Shown: one piece after another, positions 42,001 through 54,000 of the stretch | How positions within the stretch are numbered: the first letter of the stretch is position 1 | How the letters are laid out: each line of letters opens with the position of its first letter | Assembly (NCBI GenBank): GCA_964019335.1 | Contig: OZ025691.1 | Location: 484,998-548,997 of the forward strand | Reading direction: 5' to 3' | Origin: Diplonema japonicum | Taxonomy: Eukaryota; Euglenozoa; Diplonemea; Diplonemida; Diplonemidae | DNA length: 64,000 nucleotides | The notes under the pieces: generated by a model | What the model saw: only the letters and a program-made list of their open reading frames with translations | The model's database searches: none | Told to the model about the DNA's origin: nothing | Made by a program: the position numbers and the translations under genes

Positions 42001-45000
42001 ATAATGGGCTGCTACGACGAAGGACAGTACACGCACCATTGCAACCAAGATGGGCGGCAGGTCATTACTATTCTTGGTTATCATCTGTGGGAGGACAACA
42101 ACGGTGTGCAGGACATTGGAGATGTCAGAATCGGCGACTTCAGCTGCCTAACAGTCGTGGCGAGCAACAATGAAACGTGGAACAGCCCGTATACTGTCCC
42201 ATACCCATCAGCCCACGGCGGAAGCGGAAAGCTGCATGCAAAGGTGGGTACAATGTTAACTTGTGTTGGTTATGAGTGGCAGCCTGCTACAATGGGGCAC
42301 CTAGGCGCAAACATTTCATTAACTGTGTCATTCCACGGAGAAGTCAGCAAGGAGTCGATAAGTATCAGCTTCTCAGAGCTGAGAGTGGATAGAGTGACCG
42401 GCTGTTTCGATTTCCCTCCCTCGACAGCAAACTGCCATTCCAATGGGCTACACACTATCACCTTACATGGGAAGGGCTTCGGAAATAGTGGGGCAAAGAT
42501 CTGGGTAGGTGAGCATGAGTGCCAAACAGTGAGGCATGGAAGGTACATCGACAGTGTGTATCAAGGCTTCGGTGATGAAGTGATTGAGTGCAGCAACTAC
42601 ATGACTCCAACCACGCTGCCCTCGTACCACCCCAGTTACCAGCCTGTCATACCTGTGAACGCCAGCAACGATTTCAACGCAACAACACCTCCCTTCCCGC
42701 CGCAGTCCGTGCACCCTACTATCCGCACTGTCTATGGAGTAATTTTGAAGGTCAAAGAAGTGTCCATATCTTTCACAAAACGACCAGAGGTGTACTCCGT
42801 GACTGGCTGTACGGAATCTTTTTACAAGAATCACACGCGAGGCTGCTACACAAACGGTACCATGCCTCTTGTGATCAGGGGAAAATATTTTATTGGTGGC
42901 CTTGGATTCGGCATGCCTTCGATATGGATAGGCCCGTATAAATGTAGGAAGCCTCTTATAATTTCTGATACGCATGTCGAGTGCCACGAGTACCCTGGGT
43001 TGGGGCCAGCGAATAGAGTCGAGGTGCGGAGGGGCATCGTGGGCACGGAGTGGGACACCGTGTACAGGGAAATCTCAGGTGTTTCAGGTGTCGCACAGTT
43101 CTACACAACACATTTATCAAGTACTAACCCAGAAGCTGCAGCAGCTGCTGCGTGGCTCAAGCAGAACATAGTCGAGGAGGATGTGTTTGTAACATACCGT
43201 GTCATGCCCGTAGTAAGCTCCATCTCGGGCTGCGGGTGTTCTGCTGACCTTGTGGCACTAGGCATACCTGATTGCGCTTTGGAAACCTCGAACCACACTG
43301 TGCTGTGCTCTCCGCAGGGCGGGGGTGCTATTACATTGAAGGGCTACAACTTTGGTGACGACCCTGTTGATATTTACATTGGGTCACGTCTCACGGCAAG
43401 CAAGAAGTGCGACATTGTCACCCATGATGCGACATATCCTGACAGCATTCTGTACTGCACTGGATACAAGTACTCCGGGTCGTGGCTGAGAGTAACAGTA
43501 GTCCGCAGCGAAGAGGAGAGCGAAGACCCGATATACCTGTCCTTCTCAAGTTCGTGCCCTTTTTACAATCACGTGCTCAGAATAGAGACAATAGGCGCCT
43601 CTAGTAACGGAACGCTCTGCAACAGTCGCGGGACCTGTGACGCCACATGTCCGAATGCACCCGCATCGTGCAACTGCTACAAAACCGCCGCAGCAGGGTA
43701 CTGGGACGGCTATGCATGTCAGGACTGCTTGTATGGCTACTTCGGTGCCGAATGCAAATCTGGGTGCAACGGAGGTGCAGCCGCCCCCTGTAACAATAAT
43801 GGTGTTTGCTTGAGCGGCATCGACGGTGACGGCACATGTGACTGCCACCCGGGTTATGCAGGAGTGTCCTGTGAGAAGGCATGCCCAACCGACGGAAGTA
43901 ACAGGATCTGCGGTGGGTTCCTGTCCGCTTGCTCCAATGGCACAACTGGGACAGGTCTGTGTAATTGCCCAAGCAACCCTGTTACCGGATACTGGGCAGG
44001 TTTTGCTTGTGACACCTGTCAGAAGGGTTGGGCACAAGAATGCACAGTTGAATGCCCCAATGGTGCTGCTAACCCTTGCGGTGAGTACGGCACGTGTGAC
44101 GAAGGCCCTGCAGGTGCTGGGAATTGCACATGCAGCTCTGGGTACGCCGGTGTGAAGTGCGACATACCTTGTGATGGAGGTCCCACTAATCCCTGCAGCA
44201 GGAACGGGGAGTGCAACGCTCTAGACGGAACGTGCAAATGCTATCAATCGATAACACAGGGTTATTGGGGTGGGACAACTTGCTCGGCGTGTTTATATGG
44301 GTACTCAAGCCCTGACACCACTCCAGGATGCATCACCCCATGTCCGCGCAACAGCACCGGGGCTGTGTGCTCTGATTTGGGAAACTGCATTCTCGGCGAG
44401 TGTTTCTGTCCAGACACTCTAGCCAGTGGGGAGAAGGTGTGCGGCGCATCGTGCAACATTACTGGAACAGATTGCGACGTCTTTGCCTGCCCCGAGGGCT
44501 ACTATGGCTCTGCGTGCAACTTAGAGTGTCCCGGGTTCACGACCAATCAAGTCGGGACAGTTACAGTGTGCAGTGGGCACGGTGACTGCAGTACGGGAAA
44601 GCTTGGGAACGGTCTGTGCTCGTGCAATAGTGGGTATGGAGGACCTGTGTGTACGGTGTGTCCGGGCGGTGCTTCGTCTCCTTGCAATGGGCGTGGCACG
44701 TGTTCAAGTTCTGCAGGTACGTGTACGTGTTTCTCAGGGTATGCTACATCCGACTGCTCAGTAGCGTGCCACGGAGGTGCCATTGCACCATGCTATAATC
44801 ACGGAACGTGCAAAGACGGTGTAAACGGCGATGGGAGTTGCACTTGCAACTACGGATATCTTGGGATCGACTGCAACAGCGAGTGTCCAGGCGGTGCAAA
44901 CTCCATATGTAATAATCATGGGAATTGTACTTCCCTTGGGACATGCGTCTGCGAAGATGACTCCGAATACGGCCATTGGACTGGCACTGCATGCGCGCAA

Positions 45001-48000
45001 TGTCTCCCAGACTGGTTCGGGGCATCATGCCTGCAGACTTGTCCCAAGTCTCCCGATGGACAGAACTGCAGTGGTCACGGTGCGTGCCCAACAGATGCCG
45101 AGGTGTGCAACTGCGATGCGAACATTGACTCTGGGTATTGGAACGGAACTATTTGCTCGGACTGCCAGTCAGGTTACTGGGGAAGTACTTGTGTAGATGC
45201 CTGTCCTGGTGGTGCATGCTTTCCTTGCAACGGGCACGGTGTCTGTTCCGAGGGGATTCTTGGTAATGGACAATGCGCGTGCACCTCAAACAATACGCAT
45301 GGATGGTGGGCATTGGCGGATTGTTCTGATTGTAAGTCTGGCTGGTATGGGTTGAAGTGCTTGGATGAGTGTCCCGGAGGCTATAATGGGCCATGTTCGG
45401 GGCATGGCTCGTGTTTGGATGGACGTTTTGGCTCAGGGCAATGCAGTTGCAGTCAGAACACCGCAACTGGGCATTGGTCGGGGACTTTGTGTGATGTATG
45501 CACAGCAGACTGGTACGGAATAAATTGCACGAGCGAATGCCCAAAAACAAGCGGTTTAACTTGTGGAGGCAAAGGTGTATGCAGCGATGGAACTGCAGGC
45601 ACAGGACTATGCGACTGCTTCACGGGGGTTGCTGGGGTGAACTGTGATTTGTTCTGTCCAAGAGATACCTTAAACAGGATTTGTGGCAGCTTTACCGCCT
45701 CGTGTAGCGACGGCAGAGCAGGGACAGGACTGTGTGTGTGCCCCAGATCGCCCACCCTGGGATACTGGCAAGAGCCAGTTTGTGATATTTGCAGATCCGG
45801 TTATGGTGGTTCTTCCTGTACTGTAGAGTGCCCTGGTGGAGCTACAAGTCCTTGCTCAGGCAACGGTGTTTGCAATGATGGAATTCTTGGAACCGGTTTA
45901 TGTGTTTGCAATACTGGTTTTGCAGGTGTCGCTTGTGAATTCGAGTGCCCTGGTGGTGCAGGAAATCACTGTAATCTGCGTGGCACTTGTGAAGCAGGTG
46001 GTGTATGCAGGTGTTATTCTTCATCCATACTCGGGTACTGGGCAGGTCTCAAGTGTGATACATGTGCCGCAGGGTGGTCAGGCACCACTTGCACTTCGAG
46101 CTGTCCGACGCACAACTCGCTCACCTGCTCGGACAGAGGGAGGTGCATAGAGGGTAAGTGCTACGAGTGCGGGACGTCCTACTGCGGTGATGCATGTGAG
46201 TTGGGTGGTCCGGACGACCCTAGTGTGTGCAGTGCGTACTTGTGCCCCCCTGCACGATTTGGGCCTACATGCAGTGGTGAGTGTCTCGGTACAATAACCA
46301 CTGTGACTCCAAACTTGCCGTGCAGCAGTCACGGGACTTGTTCTGAGGGAAGGACAGGTAATGGAAAATGCATCTGTGACAACGGCTATGCAGGAGAGTC
46401 GTGTAACCTCGAATGTGATGGAGGCGCTTTGAACCCGTGTTCAGGCCATGGCACTTGCAACTCCACACACACAGGGAAGTGCAAATGCGATCCCTTCTAC
46501 GCCACTTCGTCATGTGGGACAGCCTGCAGCGGCTACGGGACACCGGGTGGCGTGTGTACAGGAAGAGGTCAATGCAACATGGACTCAGAAGGTGACGGAA
46601 AATGCCACTGTAATGTAGGTTTTGCGGGGGAGTCCTGTGACAAAGAGTGTCCTGGCGGGTACAAGAATCCTTGCAGCGGCCACGGTTCATGCGACACACT
46701 AACAGCGCTTTGCTCCTGCCAAGACTCGGAACAGACCGGGCGCTTTGGAGGGAACGATTGCTCGAGTTGCAGAAGCGGGTTCTGGGGGGAGAATTGCTTG
46801 CAAATATGCCCGCCGAGTGGAGCAACGCAGGGCCAGGAATGTGCCTGCCTCGAAGGTTGGGCGTCGCCTGATTGCACTGTTGAATGCGCTGGTGGGAATG
46901 CTAACCCATGTAACAGAAACGGTGTCTGTAATGCAACCAACGTAGGTGACGGAACGTGTGATTGTAACGACGGCTTCCGTGGAGTTGCATGCAGCTTGCG
47001 CTGTGCTGGACATGCTGTGTCTGGTAAAGAATGTAGTGGGCATGGGACATGTCTCAATGACGGTTCGTGCAGATGCTATTCTGCCGATATCCGTGGGTAC
47101 TGGAGTCCCCCCGCTTGTGACAAGTGCCACGGTGACTACTTTGGTCTGCACTGTGACCAGTTGTGTCCCAAGGGGGCTAATGGACTTGCTTGTTCGGGGA
47201 ACGGTATCTGCCCGGCAACAAGGGGAGTCTGTGAATGTTGGTCAGACGTAACTGGCGGTTACTGGACAGGGACTGCGTGTGAAGACTGTTCGTCTGGTTA
47301 CTGGGGTTCTGGCTGCAAGTTTCCGTGTCCTGGTGGTGCATGCGATCCTTGTAGCGGGCACGGGATATGTGATTCAGGTGTGACTGGCAGCGGTGTGTGC
47401 GCTTGTCACACTGATATAGTCAATGGTTTCTGGCGGGGCGAGCAATGTGACACATGTGCCGTGGGATACTGGGGCACTTCGTGTGTCAGCGAGTGCCCCG
47501 GCGGTTTGACACCTTCAACCTGGTGCTCTGGCCACGGTGACTGCTCACAAGGACCCACAGGAAGCGGTGAGTGTCTCTGCAACTCCGGCTCACTGACAGG
47601 ATGGTGGGCCGGAGGTGTGTGTCAAGATTGCGCAATAGGCTACTTTGGCCCAGGGTGTGTTTCAAAGTGCCCAGGGGAAAACTTACCCTGTTCAGGTAAC
47701 GGAAAATGTGACGATCTGCTGGCCGGCACCGGGCTGTGTACTTGCAACCGCGGCTCCGCTGGGGTAAGTTGTAACGTTACTTGCCCGAAAGGTCCAAATG
47801 GTGACTACTGCACAAGCGCTTATGTAGAAACACAGGTGGAGGCTTGCAGTTGGGGTGCACCTTCTCAGTTCACTCCCCTGGGTGGCACAGGAAAGTGCAC
47901 GTGCCCTGGGTCGACTGTTGTTTCAGGCGCAGAATTCGGGTACTTGACTGGTTCAGCATGCGAGAAGTGTCTACCTGGTTATGCGGGAAGCGACTGCAAG

Positions 48001-51000
48001 ACTGTGTGTCCTGGGGTTGGGGGCTTAGGGATCTGTTCGGGACACGGTGCATGTGAAGATGGCAGATCAGGAACGGGCCGTTGTGTGTGCGAATGGGGTT
48101 ATGCTGGTTCTGCATGTGATGTAGTTTGCACAGGAGGGTACGTGCTCCCATGTAATGGTAGGGGCAAGTGCCAGCAAGGCGACCCAGGTCCGCCCCTTAT
48201 CATCGCAGGGTCATGCATTTGCTCTGAGAACGATGTCGAGGGCTATTGGGCTACACCGGATTGCGCGTCTTGTCTGATTGGGTGGTCAGGAACGAAGTGT
48301 AACATCAGGTGCCCAGTGAAAAATGGTCTTGCGTGCTCTGGCCATGGTCAATGCCAAGACGGGATCTGCTTCTGCGATACGGCACCCACACCTTTTTGCA
48401 CAGAGAACTGTGAAATAAGTGGATTCTCAGCTTGCACTGCTTATTTGTGCCCTAGCGGCTACTGGAGTCCTGATTGCTCGTCTGAGTGTGTCGGGGGTGC
48501 TTCAAATCCGTGTTCTGGACACGGCAACTGCCGCGATGGCAAAGCAGGCGACGGGAAATGCACTTGCTTCAGCGGGTACGCGACGGAAGACTGCAGCAAG
48601 GTTTGTGATGGGGGTGCCCTGTATCCTTGCGGCAACGGGTTTTGTGATGCTAACACCGGTAAGTGCACTTGTAAAAGTGGCTTTGCAGGGTTTGACTGCA
48701 GCATTGCATGCCAGGGAGGTGCAGGAACTCCTTGTAGCGGGCATGGCGTCTGCGACGCAGGTGCGTATCTCAGAGGAAGCCCACCGTCACCTGGTACTGG
48801 TGAATGCATGTGCGAAAAAGGATATGCTGGGTCAGCCTGTGACATAGTGTGCCAAGGTGGAGCCGCTACTCCGTGCAACTCACACGGTATCTGCAACCCT
48901 TCAGACGGCAGTTGCCAATGCTATCGAGACACAACGAATGGGTTTTGGGAAGGAGTACAATGCGACAGATGCGTGCAGCGTTATTCAGGAGAGAAGTGTC
49001 TGACACCTTGTCTTTATGGCGACTCGCAGAATGGCGTGTGTGTGTGCAACCCTGGGTATGCCAACGCCAACTGCTCTGCAGAATGTTCTGGGTACCTTTC
49101 TGAGGGGTACAACCAAGTATGTGCTGGCCACGGTGTTTGTGACGAAGGTAATCAGGGCGATGGTAGTTGTACATGCGACATGGGATATGTTGGTTCGTTT
49201 TGTAACTTAGAGTGTCCGGGTAGGACGAGCACTTCCCCCTGCTCTGGCCACGGCACTTGTGACCTTGTAACTGCCGTTTGTTCCTGCTATAGTTCTTCGA
49301 TATTGGGCCACTGGGCTAGTAAAGACTGCTCCACATGCGACACAGGGTGGTTCTCTGGAAACTGTGACCAAACGTGTCCTTCTTCGGAACCCCACCCTGT
49401 GCTGTGCTCTGGGCATGGTGAGTGCGACCCTGTCAAAATCAACTGCATATGTTTCTTGAATAACACCGCTGGCTACTGGGATGGTTATGATTGTCGAGAA
49501 TGTGCTTCTGGTTATTGGGGTGAATACTGCCAAAACGAGTGTGCAGGTGGTGCTTGCAAACCGTGCAGTGGGCACGGTTCGTGCTTTGACGGTGTGTGTC
49601 CAGGTGGGGTGTGTGAAAACTTGCGCGGCACATGCAACTGCACCCAAAACGATGTCAACGGCTACTGGACTGGGACCCAGTGTGATTCTTGCGTGACAGG
49701 CTATTATTCGAGCTCCTGTGCTTCTGTCTGTCCTGGGGGTGTGTTGAACGTGTGCAGCAAACGAGGCACCTGCGCAGAAGGGCAGTACGGTGACGGGAAG
49801 TGCCTGTGTGAGTATGCTTCAGACACAGGCTACTGGGGCCGTGATGGCTGTCAGGACTGCTGGGTCGGGTTTTATGGCATTGGCTGCAAATCAGCTTGCC
49901 CAGGAAATATAAAGAATCTCCCCATCACATGTAGCGGACAAGGGAAATGCGATGATGGCGAAACAGGAACAGGAGTCTGCACGTGTGACCCTGGTTATGC
50001 TGGTATCGATTGTGGTATTGCGTGTCCCCGCCATAAACTGCCAAAGATGGAATCGCCTATCGTGTGTACCGGGCATGGTACATGTTCTGATGGGACCGAT
50101 GGTGATGGTCTTTGCTCGTGCACCACTGATGCAGCCTTGGGTAAATGGGAGGGACTAGCTTGTAGTGTGTGTCAGAGTGGCTATTGGGGCGATTTCTGCC
50201 TTAATGAGTGCCCTGGTGGCCATCTGACATCCTGCAGTGGCCACGGCACATGTAATGATGGAACAGGTGGTGATGGTACATGCACGTGTTTCTTCGGCTG
50301 GTCTCTGTCGGACTGCTCCCGCGAATGCGATGGTGGTAATGCGCGTCCCTGCTTTGGGAGGGGCATCTGCCGACCTGCTGATGGTAGCTGCGAATGTTAT
50401 GCATCCCCCGCGAAGGGCTACTGGAGCGGTGCCAAATGCAATGCTTGTGCTTACGGGTGGTCTGGTGCACAGTGCGATCTGCAATGTCCGCACAACGGGA
50501 CAAACACGGAACCTGGTGTACCGTGCTCTGGTGTTGGCATCTGTCGCGAGGGTGCATGTTACTCATGCGAAGCCGGGCACTGCAATTCGCAAACTACAAA
50601 AGCGTGTCAGTTGTCAGGTGCCGAATGTTTAGTCCACCAGTGCGGCACTGTAGGACAATGGGGCTCAAGTTGTGAGAATGAATGCCCTGGTGGGATAGGT
50701 GTGGCTACGTGCAGTGGGAGGGGTGTGTGCTCTGACGGTAAATTGGGCAATGGTTTGTGTGCTTGTAATCCAGGGTACATGTTCGCTGACTGCAGCAAGG
50801 AGTGCCCAGGAGGCGCTTCTACGCCATGCACCAACCAGGGTTTATGTGATACTATTTTGGGTGTTTGCAAATGTTTCCAGGGTTATGCCAAGAAGGCTTG
50901 TGAAGTGGAGTGTCCCGGCGGTTATTATAATCCTTGCAATGGGCACGGGAAGTGTGACGATGGCTCCTCACGTAACGGCACATGTACATGCGACTTCGGG

Positions 51001-54000
51001 TGGGCTGGCGAGGCTTGCAACATTGAATGCACAGGGGGAGCGCTCCAGCCATGTTCAGGTCATGGAGAATGCTCGAAGGTAAGTGGGAACTGCACGTGCT
51101 TCGCAAACAACAAGGCCGGGTATTGGGAAGGCGCAAATTGCGAATTATGCCAACAAGGTTATTATGAGGCTAACTGCACGTCACCTTGTTACCATGGAAA
51201 GACGGTGGCAACAACTGACGGGTCACCTGGAGGGATATGTCAGTGTGACCAGTTCTGGGCACGATTGGCTTGTGACTACCCCTGCCCAACAAGCAATGAC
51301 ACTGCTGCATTGCCGTGCTCTGGCAATGGTTACTGTCTTGATGGGCATCAGACCATTGGGGAGTGTGTGTGTGACCAGAACTACTATAGCACTAACTGTG
51401 AAACATATTGCCACCCTGAGACGTTTTGTACGGAGCTTGCCCACGCCCAATGCAATCCTATTACTGGTGCATGCGAGTGTCTGGACAGTGCTGACGGACA
51501 CTGGGCAGGTACTAAATGTGACGAGTGCAAGCGGTTTTTCTGGGGCGACTTGTGTACAAAATCATGTTTATGCTTCAATCACGGTACTTGTGACAGAGGT
51601 ACAGGTACGTGCAACTGTTTCCAGAACCCGACAGACGGTTACTGGTCAGGCGTGAGTTGCAGCGTGTGTGCTGATGGCTACGTTGGGTTCGAGTGCTTGT
51701 CGAGGAATGTGAGAATCACGAGGACAGCTGACATTGCAACTCCTGTGAGGTTTAAAATGAAAGTGACAGGAGAGGGAAAACATCTGACAGACACGCTGTA
51801 CCGTCTGTCGTATGTAGGTGGCCGCCCAGTGCTGCTATTTGATGCCGCAGAGAATATGATTGACAGTATGGATCTGAACGCTGCGGTGGTCGACGGGTGG
51901 GTAGGCACGGAAATGATATTCCTGCTCACAAGCGACGATCTCATATATACCTTTTGGAGGGGGAAGACTTCCCTTGCCACGGCACTAACTGGCAGCCCTG
52001 TCGTTTCGGGGAACCTTGTCTCATCGTCAACTGTAGTGGTAGGTGCTGGGAGACATGCTAAGCTCTTGCAGCGCCCATTTAACATGTCAAGGCCATGGGA
52101 AGCAGACAAGCGCTTCGAGTTGCCTCCTGAAGAAGCAAAACGGATCTTGAGCCGCGTGCCCTATGGGGAGGAACTCAACATTCCGCTGCCGAAAGCAACT
52201 AAGAGTAGAGAGTACTACACCCAAGCCAACTTGGGACTTAAGTTAGTAAGAAGCATCACAGATGCAAGCCAAGATCTTGTGTACTTGGTGTGGACAGGAA
52301 GCAACGGAAGACAGATTCACTACCAAAGGTCTTCTACACTTAGCTTGGTGCGCATTGTTGACATTTCTGGTCACATAGATTCTATCTCCGATGTTGTTTT
52401 CTATAGCAGTAGAGGGCAGCTGTGTCTTGCAGGGTCTAGAGCTGGGTCGTGGGAAGTTATTCTATTTCAAACCGCAACGCTTGTCCCGACCGGGCTGTCT
52501 TTGAGGTTTGTAATACCCCAGTGCGAGTCGTGCACAGATGCTGTAGCAGTCCAGCAGTCAGGCGCAGAGCTGTTTGTATCGCTGAAAATCCTGAACGGCC
52601 TTAAGCTTGCCAAGATCGGGTTACTGACAGGACAGGTGGTGCAGTACGATACACTACGTAATCAGAAGACAAATGCCATCACAGTGACAGCAATGGCGCT
52701 TGATTCCTTGAGCGGGGCGGGTTTCCTCTTTGCTCACATGGACTCCGAACCAACAACCGTCTACAAGTTCTTGATGAACACCTTGTTCATCTACGGGACT
52801 ATTAAATTCTTCAGTACCGGAACTGCCGTTGAGCGTGTCATTTCTGTTACCCTAGATGAGTATGTAAATTGGGTTTATTCAACTAAAACAGCCTGGCACG
52901 GAGCATCTTGTGCTTAGCATCAGTTGGAGCAAATATTAAAATTATAAAATTGAACACATTTGCACTTCACGAATTCGTTCCCTACATAGCTGACACACGG
53001 GGCGGCACGCTCATCACTATCACCGGAGAAGGCTTCGTCCAGCTGGGGACAACGTGCTGCAAGTTTGGAAGCGGCTCCTCGGTATGTTCTTTTAAGGTTT
53101 CATCTCACACGCAGACGTACGTGAGCAAGGCAGTTTCGAATACGGGAACAGTCATCATCTGCGCTGCACCGGAGGACGCTGGCAGTGGAGGCAGCTGCGG
53201 TGGGCAGTTGCTGGAGGTTAGTTTGCATGGATCTGCCGGTGTATGCACCGTGAACACTCCTGGGTGGTCCATGAACCTGTTGACTGTGCTGCGTGTGCCA
53301 ACAGCTACAGTGGTGTCAGTGTCTCCGCAGTTCCACACGTTTCAAGGTGAGACCATAGTCACCCTGACGGGCATAGGTTTTGTTGACAGTGACTACTTGG
53401 GTTGCAAGTGGTTCTCTGCCAGCTCACCTAAAGACCCTCCGTACGGCGATGCTGTCTATGCCCGCAAGGATCCGAGGTACTTGAGTGATGCGACAAATCC
53501 AATGCATAATGTTACATACATCAACAGTTTCAAGATCCTGTGCAAACAGCCACCCTCTGTCAACCAACAGGCCAGCCAGATTCCAGCGTATTTGGAAGTA
53601 TCAATTGACAACCAGAAGTACTCAGAGAGCAATGTGCGATATGCTATCTATGGGCGCCCTGCCGGCCTCAAAGCAAGCAAGTCTGCTGTTCAGGTGCTAG
53701 CAGATATCGAATCTGTGATCGAACCCATGCGCATCCTCACTGTCGACAACGTGGGACACGACTTGCTCATTTATGACCGTGACGACAAGAAGGTGCCGTA
53801 TGAGCGCATCATCAACATGCGCTTGACAAACTTGCTGGTGGACGAGAACTCAAACAACGCTAGCACTATTTCAGTCACGGGTCTCGAATCGCATCGAATG
53901 GTTAACGGTGAAACAGAATTCACGAACGTCACGCTCCCTAAGCCCCCCACAGGGACGGTTGAGGCGGAGTTCACACATGTGGTTCGTGGGTATTACTTCA

